A stretch of DNA of 64,000 bases from Streptomyces sp. NBC_00285 (GCF_036174265.1 NZ_CP108055.1:9734001-9798000); one strand, 5' to 3'. Positions 1-9,221 are shown, counted from the first letter of the stretch. The notes: a model not told the origin generated them from the letters alone. Program-made: numbers and translations.

Positions 1-7
1 AGAGTTC

Positions 8-913
8 GTGCCGGAACTTTCTCGCGGCTACTGGGCACGCTCCGCGACAGCCGACGACATCAACTCTGTCCATCACCTCGTCTCGGCGTGCGAGCGCGAG
101 TTGTACGGCCGGGTGCAGACCGACTCCGGGGGCGTCGCCGCCGTTTTCGCCCGACCGGGGTTGGTCCCGGAGTTGGACACCCTGTTGATCCACGACCAGG
201 CGGGGCACCTGGCCGCTCGTGCTTGGGTGAACCGGCGCTGCGAGGTGGACGTCCATCCCCGCCACCGCGGGCGGAGTCTGGGCGCCGTGCTGTTGGCCTG
301 GGCCGAAAGCCGGGCCCGTCGGGCAGGGAGCGAACAGATCGTCCAGACCGTGCCTGCCGACGACGCGGGCGCCGTCGCCCTGCTGCGCTCCCGCGGCTAC
401 GAGCCGATGGTGAGCGAATGGCTGCTGGAGTTCACCATGCCCGATGAGCCGACGATGCCCGAGCCGCCCGCGGGCATCACGGTCCGGCCCTTCCGCTCCG
501 GCGACGAGCACGACGCGTACCAGCTCATCGAGGATGCCTTCGACGAATGGCAGCAGCGCCGCAAGTCCTACGAGGAGTGGGCTCAGCACACCGTCGACCG
601 TCCTACCTTCGCCCCTGCGATGTCCGCCCTGGCGTTCGCCGACGGTCAACTGGTCGGTGCGGTCCTCGCGTTGGACCTGCCCGAGACCGGGGAGGGGTAC
701 ATCGAGCAGGTCGCCGTACGCAGTGACCACCGCAACAAGGGCATCGCCCGCCTGCTGCTGCGACACACGTTCCATGCCTTCCACCGGCAGGGCCGGCCCA
801 CGTGCACCCTCGGCACGCACTCCGACACCGGGGCACTCGCGCTGTATCTGAGCGTGGGCATGACCGTGCGTCGCAGCTCCACGGTCTTCCGGAAGACCTT
901 GCGGACGGTCTAG
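8..913 (+). CDS. Tandem-domain GNAT N-acetyltransferase
   Basis: The 301-residue protein contains two GNAT folds. The first (about 10-140) has an acetyl-CoA loop of the form RHRGRSLG near residue 85. The second (about 155-298) has RNKGIARLL near residue 242. Such proteins transfer an acetyl group from acetyl-CoA to an amine; the substrate cannot be read from sequence. The frame is open up to the window edge, so the GTG at position 8 may not be the true start. The gene ends before a hairpin shared with the convergent lipoprotein gene. Confidence 0.85.
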   Translation: MPELSRGYWARSATADDINSVHHLVSACERELYGRVQTDSGGVAAVFARPGLVPELDTLLIHDQAGHLAARAWVNRRCEVDVHPRHRGRSLGAVLLAWAESRARRAGSEQIVQTVPADDAGAVALLRSRGYEPMVSEWLLEFTMPDEPTMPEPPAGITVRPFRSGDEHDAYQLIEDAFDEWQQRRKSYEEWAQHTVDRPTFAPAMSALAFADGQLVGAVLALDLPETGEGYIEQVAVRSDHRNKGIARLLLRHTFHAFHRQGRPTCTLGTHSDTGALALYLSVGMTVRRSSTVFRKTLRTV

Positions 914-1009
914 ATGATCAATCCCAAGGGTTTGGTGGTCATCGGCGGTCAGTGCACGCATGGCCGGTGTGGCCGGTGTGCCAGGTCGCGGCTGTGAGCG
1001 AAAGCGGTG

Positions 1010-1045
1010 GCAGGGCCTGCAGGGTGCATGACCGGCAGGCCCTGC
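1010..1045. terminator. Bidirectional hairpin between convergent genes
   Basis: GCAGGGCCTGC (1010-1020) and GCAGGCCCTGC (1035-1045) form a perfect 11-bp stem around a 14-nt loop. It lies between the convergent GNAT and lipoprotein genes. There is no clear T tract, which is common for Streptomyces terminators. Confidence 0.5.
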
Positions 1046-1105
1046 ATGGTGCGCATCAGGTGCAACCTCAGGCCTCGGAAGGACCGCGAGTGGCTGGCGC
1101 AGTAG

Positions 1106-1606
1106 CTACGGGCCGGAGCTGGGCACAGCACTCGGATTGGTCGTGTCGAAGCAGGCCCAGTCGGTGTCGGGGTCGACGTAGAAGGCGCCGGAATACCTCC
1201 CGCCTGTTACAGCGCGGTCGAAGGACTCGCTCCGTACCCACCGGGCGCCCTTGGGCATGAACTGCGTAAGTACGTCCGGTAGTTGGTTCGGCGTTGCGGG
1301 CAGGAAACCATGCTGCGGTGTCCCTGCGATGATGGCGGCGCCACCCGCTCTCAGCTGGGCGAGGCCCACCACGCGAACATCGGTGGGCCCTGGAACGGAC
1401 CCCCTTGAATCGGTGCCCAGAACGACGCCGAGCCAATGGGCGTTGGAGAGCGGGCCCAGCGCGGCGAACCGCCGCTCCAGCGGTTCGGAGTCCGTACGGA
1501 CCTTGTTTCCATCGGTGCCCTGCGCCGTCGACGTACACGCCCCGAGTACCGTCGCCGCGCCCAGCGCGAGCACGCCCCGACGTCTCGGACCCGCGAAGCC
1601 GCCCAT
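1106..1606 (-). CDS. Small putative lipoprotein of unknown function
   Basis: The 166-residue protein starts with a basic stretch (PRRR), a hydrophobic core and a lipobox LGAC with the acceptor cysteine at residue 24. It should therefore be exported and lipid-anchored on the outer face of the membrane. The mature part is compact, with no recognised catalytic motif, and contains a central GGAAIIAG stretch. I do not recognise a family. It is convergent with the upstream acetyltransferase gene and appears monocistronic. Confidence 0.7.
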   Translation of the reverse strand: MGGFAGPRRRGVLALGAATVLGACTSTAQGTDGNKVRTDSEPLERRFAALGPLSNAHWLGVVLGTDSRGSVPGPTDVRVVGLAQLRAGGAAIIAGTPQHGFLPATPNQLPDVLTQFMPKGARWVRSESFDRAVTGGRYSGAFYVDPDTDWACFDTTNPSAVPSSGP

Positions 1607-1916
1607 AAGACCCGTTCTCCCTACGGCCCCTCACCCGAGCTCCTGATGCTAGCGGTCTCCTCAACGCCGCTGTCCCGGGAATTGATCATCTACGAGTGGA
1701 CAAGCGGATGAAGCTGAAGCAGCGTCGAACCACGTTGCGCCGCTTGTAGAGCGGTTGGGCGAAGGACGGCGGGCGGGCCGAGACTCAGGAGTGTCCGCAG
1801 GAACATCGCCGCGCCCAGGGCCGCGCCCGACCGCAGTCGACGTGTCGTCCCGGGACCACCAGCCATGGGCTGACACCCGGCGAAGTCGGATGCACCACGC
1901 AAGTTAGGCTGCTCGT
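1607..1916. other. Intergenic region without a supported gene
   Basis: This is a 310-bp divergent spacer between the lipoprotein and methyltransferase starts. Promoters for both genes must lie here, but I see no convincing -35/-10 pair or operator dyad. Confidence 0.5.
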
Positions 1917-2771
1917 ATGACTGAGGAGCGGGGCCCGTTGAAGCCGTCCGGTGTATGGGCTACAGCTGTGGGTGTTGCGCGGGTGAGGGCCCTGGAGACG
2001 GCACGGGAAGACCCGCTGTTCCGGGATCCACTGGCGGTCGCATTCGCCACCGCCGGGGGAGTGGGCCCGGGTTCGTCACGGCCCGAGCGCGCCAACGAGG
2101 CCGAGCGGCAGCGCTGGCTCGGGGTGGCCTCCTCGATCATCATCAGGACGAGGTTCCTGGACGACCTGCTGGACCGGGCCACCGAGGCCGGCATCCGGCA
2201 GGTCGTTCTGCTCGGCGCCGGAATGGACAGCAGGGCCTTCCGGCTGGGCTGGCCCGCGGCCACCAGGCTGTTCGAGGTCGACACCGCCGAGCCGCTGGAC
2301 TTCAAGGCATCGGTGCTGCGCCAGGAGGGCGCTGTACCCGGCTGCGAGCGGATCACCGTCGCCGTGGACCTCCGCGAGGACTGGCCGAGCGCACTGGCTG
2401 CCGCTGGGCACGACCAGGCGCTGCCGACGGTGTGGATCGCCGAGGGGCTGCTGATCTACCTGCCGGAGGACGCGGTGGAACTCCTGCTCGACCGGGTCGG
2501 CGATCTGTCCGCCACGGGCAGCAGGATGGGCCTGACCTTGGGTTCCCGCGGGGTGCTCGCACGCTTCGCCGACGATGCCGCACCGGGCTCGGCGGCCTCC
2601 ATGTGGGTCTCGGAGATGCCCGAGGACCCGGTGGGTTGGCTCTCCGGCCTCGGCTGGGACGCGGAGGCTTTCACCCTGCGCGACCGTGCCGCTGCCTACG
2701 GCCGCCCGATCAGCACCCCGCCGCAACTGGACGAGGGCCCGGGCGGGCTGATCTCGGCGGTGCGCCGCTAG
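1917..2771 (+). CDS. SAM-dependent methyltransferase, leucine carboxyl methyltransferase-like family
   Basis: The 284-residue protein matches the family of Rossmann-fold methyltransferases related to leucine carboxyl methyltransferases that is abundant in actinomycetes. The SAM-binding loop LGAGMDSRAF lies near residues 99-108, followed by the acidic strand end FEVDTAEP. WIAEGLLIYL corresponds to the conserved post-motif strand. Members methylate small molecules or protein carboxylates, but their substrates are mostly unknown. The ATG at 1917 starts the conserved N-terminal SGVWATAVGVARVRA segment. No strong Shine-Dalgarno precedes it. Confidence 0.85.
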   Translation: MTEERGPLKPSGVWATAVGVARVRALETAREDPLFRDPLAVAFATAGGVGPGSSRPERANEAERQRWLGVASSIIIRTRFLDDLLDRATEAGIRQVVLLGAGMDSRAFRLGWPAATRLFEVDTAEPLDFKASVLRQEGAVPGCERITVAVDLREDWPSALAAAGHDQALPTVWIAEGLLIYLPEDAVELLLDRVGDLSATGSRMGLTLGSRGVLARFADDAAPGSAASMWVSEMPEDPVGWLSGLGWDAEAFTLRDRAAAYGRPISTPPQLDEGPGGLISAVRR

Positions 2772-2798
2772 GAATTGGGAGCAGCCATCACACCCACA

Positions 2799-2990
2799 TC
2801 AGGTGCGATGCGAGGGTGACACTGCCTGACAGGTCTCGGTGGTCTTGCCGTGCCGGGAGGAGATGCCGCGGCGTTGCTTCGAGCGGCCGAACCAGAGTCG
2901 GGCCACGTTGTGCCGCTCGCGGAGCTGTTTGTCGAAGCCCCGCGGGCGTGCCCGCAATGGCTGCCGCGCTCGGAACCGGTTAGGGATCCG
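2799..2990 (-). pseudogene. IS5-like transposase C-terminal remnant
   Basis: On the minus strand this reads GFDKQLRERHNVARLWFGR, then SKQRRGISSRHGKT. It resembles the conserved end of IS5/IS1182-type DDE transposases (typically GFD..Y..RN.VER.F..LKQ.R.IATRYDKT). The catalytic glutamate of the usual VER is replaced by A in VAR. Nothing of the N-terminal DDE domain is present nearby and no terminal repeats are visible. It is a dead fragment between the methyltransferase and mannosyltransferase genes. Confidence 0.6.
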
Positions 2991-3069
2991 GTCGGCCTGA
3001 GGCGATGGCGCGCTGAAGCCGCTCATCGCGAGCACAGGACTGCATGGGGCGTCGGCCGACCGGCACGGC

Positions 3070-4815
3070 TCAGATCCAGGTGTCGAGCCACATCCTGGCG
3101 TGCCAGTCGGCGTACGGGATCGTCTGCCCGGAGTAGATCGGGAAGAAATAGATGAAGTTCCAGGCGATGAGCAGGACGAGCACACCCGCGGCCACCGCGC
3201 CACGTACCCGGCGCCCGTGGGCCGCGCCCGGCGGTCCCAGCAGGGCTGCCGACATCATGGCGACGGCCAGGCACAGGTACGGCAGGAAGACGATCGCGTA
3301 GAAGGAGAAGATCGTGCGGTCCTGGTACAGGAACCACGGCAGATAGCCGGCGCCCACCGCGCACAGGATGGCACCGGCGCGCCAGTCGCGGCGCAGCGCC
3401 CACCGGTAGAGCAGATAGCCGAGCGCGCAGCAGGCCGCCCACCACAGCAGCGGCGTGCCCAGGGCGAGGACCGTCTGCGCACAGTTGGTCGTGGTGTGGC
3501 AGCCGTCGGTGCCGGGGCGGGGTGACTCGTAGTGGAACAGCACGGGTCGGCCCATGACCGGCCAACTCCATGGATTCGACTCGTACTTGTGCGGAATGTG
3601 CAGCCCGATGTTGAACCGGTACACCCCCGACTCGTAGTGCCACAGACTGCGCAACGGCGCCGGAATCCACGACCAGGCCCCGCCGCGACCGTCCGCCCAG
3701 TGGCGTCCGTAGCCGTCGTCGGACAGGAACCAGCCGGTCCAGGTCGCCAGGTACGTCACGACGGCGACCGGGACGATGGTCAGCACCGACCGGCCCAGAT
3801 CCCTGCGCAGCACGGCGCGGTAGGGGTGGCGCGCTCCCGCCACGCGGCGCGCGCCGACATCCCACAGCAGGGTGAGGATCACGAAGGAGACGAGGAAGTA
3901 CAGACCGTTCCACTTGGTCGACGCCGCCAGACCCAGGAACAGGCCGGCCGCGGCTCGCCAGGGCCGTACTCCCGTCCCTGCGTGGTCACCGGTGTGCGCG
4001 TCGGGGCGTACCCGGCCGTCCTCGTCGGCCGGCAGGGCTGCCGCGAGCCGGGCGCGCGCGTGGTCGCGGTCGATGAGCAGGCTCGCGAACGCCGCCAGGA
4101 CGAAGAACATGACGACGAGGTCGAGCAGAGCGGTGCGGCTCATGACGTAGTGCAGGCCGTCCATCGCCATCAGCGCCCCGGCGAGGCAGCCCAGCAGGGT
4201 CGAGCGGAACAGACGGCGCCCTGCCCGGCACAGCATCAGCACCGACAGGGTGCCGAGTACCGCTGTCATGAAGCGCCAGCCGAAGGGCGTCAGCCCGAAC
4301 ATCCACTCACCGGCGGCTATCACCCACTTGCCCGTGGGCGGGTGTGCGACGAAGGAGCCGGTGTCGGAGAGGGGGATCACCTGGGGGTCGGCCATGATCT
4401 GCGGGTCGGCGATCTTGCGTTCCGGCCAGGTGCCCTCGTAACCGAGCCGCAGCAAGGACCAGCCGTCCTTGGCGTAGTACGTCTCGTCGAACACCACCCT
4501 CCGTGGGCTGCCCAGACGCCAGAAGCGCAGCAGCCCGGCAAGCAATGCCACCAGCAGCGGCCCGCCCCACCCCGACCAGCGCGCCGCCGCCGGGGACAGC
4601 CCGAGCATGTGCCACAACTGCGGCCGTGGTGCGGGAAACGGTGGGACGAGGCGGTCGCGTACGGACCCGTGCGCGTTCTTGACGTGTCCGACGTACCCGA
4701 AATCCCGTAGCCGCCGCTGCCAGGAGTGCTGCCAGGAGTGCTGCCGGGAGACCGGCCGGCGATCCGCCACGTTCTGTGTCACGGAGGCGGACACGGGCGC
4801 GTTCTCATGGATCAC
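3070..4815 (-). CDS. Dolichyl-phosphate-mannose-protein mannosyltransferase-like (PMT) enzyme
   Basis: The 581-residue polytopic membrane protein has the PMT signature. The catalytic aspartate-glutamate pair (FDETYYAKDGW, D110/E111) lies in the first external loop, followed by GWRFMTAVLGTLSV and the conserved IPHKYESNPWSWPVMGRP stretch. Enzymes of this family move mannose from polyprenyl-phosphate-mannose to serine or threonine of exported proteins. The start chosen is GTG at 4815, because it overlaps the TGA of the upstream gene as GTGA. The poorly conserved N-terminal tail carries a duplicated QHSW. The gene is third in a sigma factor-membrane protein-PMT operon. Confidence 0.88.
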   Translation of the reverse strand: MIHENAPVSASVTQNVADRRPVSRQHSWQHSWQRRLRDFGYVGHVKNAHGSVRDRLVPPFPAPRPQLWHMLGLSPAAARWSGWGGPLLVALLAGLLRFWRLGSPRRVVFDETYYAKDGWSLLRLGYEGTWPERKIADPQIMADPQVIPLSDTGSFVAHPPTGKWVIAAGEWMFGLTPFGWRFMTAVLGTLSVLMLCRAGRRLFRSTLLGCLAGALMAMDGLHYVMSRTALLDLVVMFFVLAAFASLLIDRDHARARLAAALPADEDGRVRPDAHTGDHAGTGVRPWRAAAGLFLGLAASTKWNGLYFLVSFVILTLLWDVGARRVAGARHPYRAVLRRDLGRSVLTIVPVAVVTYLATWTGWFLSDDGYGRHWADGRGGAWSWIPAPLRSLWHYESGVYRFNIGLHIPHKYESNPWSWPVMGRPVLFHYESPRPGTDGCHTTTNCAQTVLALGTPLLWWAACCALGYLLYRWALRRDWRAGAILCAVGAGYLPWFLYQDRTIFSFYAIVFLPYLCLAVAMMSAALLGPPGAAHGRRVRGAVAAGVLVLLIAWNFIYFFPIYSGQTIPYADWHARMWLDTWI

Positions 4816-5189
4816 GTGGTGGGCTTCCCGCTTGTCGTGAGGCGGTACGGCATCGGCAGCGGCCGAGTGGTGGCAGTGACGACGGATGCCGAACCCTCCT
4901 GGGCGGTCGACGCGGGGCGGACCACCGACGGCCCCGGGATGGGCTCGGCCGAAATGCCGGGGCGGGGCCCGGGCGCAGTGCCCCCGTGAGCGAAGGAGCT
5001 CGACAGGGCCATCAGCCCGACCCCGAGACCGGCGATCAGCAGCGCGGAACCGGTGGCCATCCATGCCGTCCGGGACCGCTGCCGGGCGCGCACGCCGGCT
5101 CGCAGGCGGTGTCGGTGCCGGTCTTCGTACGGCGTGTCCTGACGGCTGTCACGCATCATCCGCGCCAGGTCCTGCTCGAAGTGATCCAT
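4812..5189 (-). CDS. Small single-pass membrane protein, possible partner of the upstream sigma factor
   Basis: The 125-residue protein has a basic cytoplasmic N-terminus (about 1-40), one membrane span at about 43-63, and a 60-residue Ser/Thr/Pro-rich external tail. ATG at 5189 begins 10 nt after the stop of the sigma gene and is preceded by a GGAAGAGGAAG-like site. The stop overlaps the PMT start. Position and topology suggest an anti-sigma or sigma-associated membrane protein. No zinc-binding HxxxCxxC motif is present, so this role is inferred from context only. Confidence 0.7.
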   Translation of the reverse strand: MDHFEQDLARMMRDSRQDTPYEDRHRHRLRAGVRARQRSRTAWMATGSALLIAGLGVGLMALSSSFAHGGTAPGPRPGISAEPIPGPSVVRPASTAQEGSASVVTATTRPLPMPYRLTTSGKPTT

Positions 5190-5199
5190 GGCTTCCTCT

Positions 5200-5706
5200 T
5201 CACTCCACTGGTTCGACCGCATCGGGCAGGAGTCGGCGCAATCGCGCGACACCGCGTGCCGTGAGAGAGCGGGCGGTGCCCACGGGGCACCCCAGCACCT
5301 CGGCGACCTGCTGCTCGGGCAGATCCTGGTAGTAGCGCAGTACGACGGCGGTTCGCTGTCGCGCCGGCAGCAACGCCAACATGGCTTCCAGCCGGGTCCG
5401 TTCGTCCACGGCGGCGGTCTCGTCCGCCACCTCGGGCGGATCGGGCAGCTGATCCACGGGACGCTCGCCCCACCAGCGACGCCGTGCCGAGCGTGCCGCG
5501 GCACGGGCCAGCACCTTGCGCACATACGCCTCGGGTGCCTGCTCGGCCACCTTCGGCCAGACGAACCACAGCTTGACGAGCGCCTCTTGCAGCAGATCCT
5601 CGGCCCGGTGCCGGTCTCCGCCGGTCAGCAGGCGCGCCAGGTGAAGCAACACCGACCATCGATCCGCGACGAAGCGGTCGAACTCATCGGCCCGCAACTG
5701 CCCCAT
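5200..5706 (-). CDS. SigE-family (Streptomyces-type) ECF RNA polymerase sigma factor
   Basis: The 168-residue protein has a sigma region 2 at about 8-75 (DRHRAEDLLQEALVKLW) and a region 4 helix-turn-helix at about 112-160 (LPARQRTAVVLRYYQDL, then GCPVGTARSLTARG). Length and sequence fit the SigE-like actinobacterial ECF group rather than housekeeping sigma factors. It heads an operon with a single-pass membrane protein and a protein O-mannosyltransferase. That suggests it directs expression of envelope-modification genes. Confidence 0.88.
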   Translation of the reverse strand: MGQLRADEFDRFVADRWSVLLHLARLLTGGDRHRAEDLLQEALVKLWFVWPKVAEQAPEAYVRKVLARAAARSARRRWWGERPVDQLPDPPEVADETAAVDERTRLEAMLALLPARQRTAVVLRYYQDLPEQQVAEVLGCPVGTARSLTARGVARLRRLLPDAVEPVE

Positions 5707-6048
5707 CAGCGTCGCCCCTTGCCCCCTGCCGGACTCGCCGGCCTCTACCCCGTCGTCGTGGCGCAGGCGGCGGACACATTCATCGCCCCGTGCGCCGCCG
5801 GGCGACCGCGGACCCCCTACACCTTCTCTAAGACGCTGGACCCCACCTTGCTATGCACCCCCACTGTGTGGCGTGGATCACATGTCGCGAGGGAGGCTTC
5901 GTTCATGCGGCGCCTGACGGTGCGGTGGAGAGGCGACCCTGAAGGCATTCGTCCGAATTGTTTCGCATAGGACAACCTTTGCCAGGGCCTGAACGTCCAA
6001 TGAACAACAGGAGGCACATTGCCTCCCACGGGGGGAGTGTTCACGTTC
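5707..6048. other. Divergent spacer, sigma factor / glycosyltransferase
   Basis: This spacer of about 340 bp separates the minus-strand sigma operon from the plus-strand glycosyltransferase. I see no gene and no confident promoter pair. A good Shine-Dalgarno (GGAGG) precedes an in-frame TTG at 6019, an alternative start for the glycosyltransferase. Confidence 0.45.
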
Positions 6049-7758
6049 ATGCTCAAGGTCAGCATCGTGGTACCCGTCTACAACGCGGGCCCTTACATCG
6101 ACCTGTGCGCGCCGTCACTCTTACACCAGACCCTGGGGAAGGGCGCGTACGAAATCATCTACGTCGACGACGGGTCGACCGACGACTCCGGGCAGAGGCT
6201 CGACGCGCTGGCAGGCAAACACGCGCACGTGCGCGTGGTCCACCAGGAGAACTCCGGCTGGCCCGGCAAACCCCGCAACGTCGGCGTCCGGGAGGCTCGC
6301 GGCGAGTACGTCCAATTCGTCGACCAGGACGACGAGTTGACACCGGCGGCCCTCGAACATCTGCATCGACTGGCCGTCCGCAACCGTTCCGACATCGTGC
6401 TGGGCAAGGTCATCGGCACCATGCAGGGCCCGAGCAACGTCTTCAAGCGCACCGTCGAGCGCTGCACGGTCGAGGACGCGCCTCTCATCGAGAGCCTCAC
6501 TCCGCACAAGATGTTCCGCCGCGACTTCCTGCTCGCCCACGACCTCAGGTTCCCCGAGGGCCCGGTGCGGCTGGAGGACCAACTCTTCATGGTCCGCGCC
6601 TATCTGCGCGCCAAGACGGTCTCGATCCTTGCAGACCACCCCTGTTACGTATGGAAGCGCCGGGACGACGGCGGCAACACCAGCAGCCGCGGCACCACCC
6701 CGGAGGACTACTACGGCCACCTGCGCACGGTTGTCGACGCCATAAAGCAGGAGACCCGATCCGGCCCCCTGCAGGACCACTTGCTCCGCCGCTCCTACCG
6801 TGTCGAACTCCTGCGCCCGGTGGGCGAACCCCGCGTCCTCAAGCGCACCGGCAAGAATCTCGAGCGCCATTTCGACGTTGTACGCGGCATGGCCCTGGAG
6901 GCCTACCCGCCCGGTGTCCGCGACGGCCTCCCCGCCCTCACCAGGCTGCGGGGACACCTGCTGGAGGAGGGCCATCTGGACTCCCTCGTCGAACTGGCCC
7001 GCCGCGTCCAGGGCATCAGGCCCGAGGTCACCGTCGACGACATCCGCTGGCGTGACGGAAAACTCCATGTCACCACCACGGTCGGCATGCGCCGCGCCGA
7101 CGGTGAACCCCTCACCCTCGTCGAACGCTACGGCCGTATGCTCCTCGACCCCGACCTGCTGGCCGGCATCCGTGGCGCCGAGGGCTGGGAGGCGCCGCAC
7201 CCCCTTGGGCACGCCCACGGTGAACTCCTCGTCCACGACACGGCCCAGGACCTGTGGTGGTACCCGGATGCCGACCTGATCCCGCGCACACAACCGCTCG
7301 GCGGCGGCCGCCACCGTGTCGTACTCACCGGCGAGACCGTCATCGACCCGCTCACCCTGGCAGGCGGTCGGCCGATGGCGCCCGGCACCCACATGGTGTG
7401 GGCGAGTGCCCAACTCCTCGGGGTGGGCCGCAGGGCGCGGGTGACCCGCGGCGACGACGCAACGCGCCGTGCGGGCCCGGGCATTGGGGCGGGTCTCGGT
7501 CCGGGCTTCGGCTCGGTCAGGGTCGGCAGTTCGCCCCACCTGGTGATCTCGGGCTGGGGTGGCGGCCCGGCCGGCCAACTCCGCCTCGCCGTGCGCCCTC
7601 CGGGCCGGGCCACGCTCGCGCACCGCATCCTCCTGCGCACCACATCGGCCCCGCACCTGCGCCGAACGGCCCGTACCGTCCTCGACCAACTCCCCCCGGA
7701 CGTACGCCGCCGGGCGAGGAAGCTGGCGCGCAGGGCGGATCCCTGGAGCGGCGGCTGA
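6049..7758 (+). CDS. Family 2 glycosyltransferase
   Basis: The 570-residue protein begins with the GT-A nucleotide-binding strand VSIVVPVYN (4-12), followed by VDDGSTDD (39-46) and the metal-binding motif DQDDE (92-96). The family uses nucleotide-activated sugars to build surface glycans or teichoic-acid-like polymers. The C-terminal 270 residues are not a catalytic GT fold I recognise and may bind acceptor. ATG at 6049 places the catalytic strand at the N-terminus. TTG at 6019, ten codons upstream, has a better ribosome binding site and is possible. The gene stands alone. Confidence 0.87.
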   Translation: MLKVSIVVPVYNAGPYIDLCAPSLLHQTLGKGAYEIIYVDDGSTDDSGQRLDALAGKHAHVRVVHQENSGWPGKPRNVGVREARGEYVQFVDQDDELTPAALEHLHRLAVRNRSDIVLGKVIGTMQGPSNVFKRTVERCTVEDAPLIESLTPHKMFRRDFLLAHDLRFPEGPVRLEDQLFMVRAYLRAKTVSILADHPCYVWKRRDDGGNTSSRGTTPEDYYGHLRTVVDAIKQETRSGPLQDHLLRRSYRVELLRPVGEPRVLKRTGKNLERHFDVVRGMALEAYPPGVRDGLPALTRLRGHLLEEGHLDSLVELARRVQGIRPEVTVDDIRWRDGKLHVTTTVGMRRADGEPLTLVERYGRMLLDPDLLAGIRGAEGWEAPHPLGHAHGELLVHDTAQDLWWYPDADLIPRTQPLGGGRHRVVLTGETVIDPLTLAGGRPMAPGTHMVWASAQLLGVGRRARVTRGDDATRRAGPGIGAGLGPGFGSVRVGSSPHLVISGWGGGPAGQLRLAVRPPGRATLAHRILLRTTSAPHLRRTARTVLDQLPPDVRRRARKLARRADPWSGG

Positions 7759-8207
7759 GGAAAGAGGAGAGGACGCCAGGCTTCCCGGCCCCTGTCGGGC
7801 CCTCCGCGCGCCGCGCCAGATGCTCGTGGAGCGACGGTCGCCTCTTGCTGCGGGGAGGCGATGGGCGGACGGCCCGATGCGGCAGCGCCTATCGCCGGGG
7901 AAGGGAGGCCGCGACCCGGTGTGCTGACCGCCGGCTCGGTGAGCAGACGAACCGTGATACCCGGCTGGCGGGCCTCGGCGCTCGGCAGCATGCACCGGAT
8001 GGTCCGTACCGCGGGCCCGGTCCTGCTGGATGACTCCGTTCTTCCTGGTGAGATCCCCGCTCCCGTGAAGGCGGCTGCCGGGCCGGGCCGGGGTCTCGCA
8101 GAATATTTCGAAAGTTCGAGGAATGTCGTTCGGTGACCGGGGTATACGCGTGCTTGCCGGATGCTGGTCCGGCAAGGACGAGACCGATCAGCCGGGAGGG
8201 GCTCATC
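7759..8207. other. Intergenic region upstream of sigF-like gene
   Basis: This stretch of about 450 bp holds no supported gene. Short open frames here have atypical composition. GGGGTATAC at 8136-8144 could be a stress-sigma -10 element, but no properly spaced GTTT-type -35 was found. Confidence 0.4.
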
Positions 8208-9050
8208 ATGACGACGGCCACCGTGCAAGCCGCTCAGCCGATTTTGGAGGTTCCCGAGATCGCGGAACCGTCCAAGGTCGCGCCCAAGGACGCACGAGAG
8301 TTGTCGAGGCTGTTCTTCGATCAGCTCACGGTCTTGGACGAGGGCACGCCCGAGTACCAGTACGCGCGCAACACGCTGATCGAGATGAACATGTCCCTCG
8401 TCCGATACGCGGCCGGCCGGTTCCGCAGCCGTGGCCCGGAGGAGATGGAGGACATCGTCCAGGTCGGCATGATCGGCCTGATCAAGGCGATCGACCGGTT
8501 CGAGCTGACGCGCGAGGTGGAGTTCACGTCCTTCGCCGTCCCCTACATCGTCGGCGAGATCAAGCGGTTCTTCCGCGACACCTCCTGGGCCGTGCACGTG
8601 CCGCGGCGACTGCAGGAAGCCCGCGTCCAACTGGCGCGCGCCAATGAGGAACTGCACACCCGGCTGGGTCGTACGCCGACGATCCGGGAACTCTCCGAGC
8701 TGATGAGCCTTCCGGAGCAGGAGGTCGTCGAGGCCCAGCTGGCTTCCAACGGCTACAAGTCGGCCTCCCTGGACGCGGCCATCAGCGGCAGTGAGGACGG
8801 CGAGGCCGCACTGGCGGACTTCATCGGCAACGAGGACGCCGCCCTCGGACTGGTCGAGGACTTCCACACCCTCGCACCGATGATCGCCGAACTGGACGAA
8901 CGTGACCGGCAGATCATCCACTGGCGCTTTGTCGACGAACTCACCCAGGCCCAGATCGGCGAGCGTCTCGGCGTCTCCCAGATGCACGTGTCGCGCTTGA
9001 TCACGCGCCTCCTGGCCCGGCTGCGCGAAGGCATGCTCAGTACCCACTGA
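8208..9050 (+). CDS. SigB/SigF/SigG-family RNA polymerase sigma factor
   Basis: The 280-residue protein has region 2 (DIVQVGMIGLIKAIDRFE), region 3 (RLGRTPTIRELSELM) and a region 4 helix-turn-helix (TQAQIGERLGVSQMHVSRL). This is the standard architecture of Gram-positive stress and sporulation sigma factors, of which Streptomyces has many paralogues. ATG at 8208 is chosen for its GGGAGGG site seven bases upstream. Family members are normally held by anti-sigma kinases and released by STAS antagonists. No such partner is adjacent, but several STAS/HATPase proteins occur further along this window. The gene ends at a very strong hairpin. Confidence 0.9.
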   Translation: MTTATVQAAQPILEVPEIAEPSKVAPKDARELSRLFFDQLTVLDEGTPEYQYARNTLIEMNMSLVRYAAGRFRSRGPEEMEDIVQVGMIGLIKAIDRFELTREVEFTSFAVPYIVGEIKRFFRDTSWAVHVPRRLQEARVQLARANEELHTRLGRTPTIRELSELMSLPEQEVVEAQLASNGYKSASLDAAISGSEDGEAALADFIGNEDAALGLVEDFHTLAPMIAELDERDRQIIHWRFVDELTQAQIGERLGVSQMHVSRLITRLLARLREGMLSTH

Positions 9051-9170
9051 CGGGTGGTGGTCCGGCAGTCGACGCTGCTCCCGTAAGTCTCCTGCAGCCG
9101 CTACGGCCCGCAGAGCATGAGAAGGCGTCGACCGCTGTAGCCGCCTTCCGGCAGGGCACCGCTGCCGGAC

Positions 9171-9221
9171 AGCCCTCACCGCACGCCGTACCTGTTAGAG
9201 GTACGGCGTGCGGTGAGGGCT
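9171..9221. terminator. Strong bidirectional terminator
   Basis: A perfect 22-bp inverted repeat (9171-9192 with 9200-9221) surrounds a 7-nt loop and runs into TTTT on the plus strand. It separates the convergent sigF-like and yihY-like genes. Confidence 0.88.

Noticed and set aside
5257..5525. N-terminal extension of the small membrane protein into the sigma gene
   Set aside because: The extension is an out-of-frame reading of the sigma factor. ATG at 5189 with its own ribosome binding site is the better start.
7861..8136. 91-codon plus-strand frame upstream of the sigF-like gene
   Set aside because: It has poor codon bias, no ribosome binding site and no family resemblance.
8100..8207. 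Possible SigB/SigF-type promoter around GGGGTATAC
   Set aside because: The -10-like element is present, but no GTTT-type element lies at the required distance.
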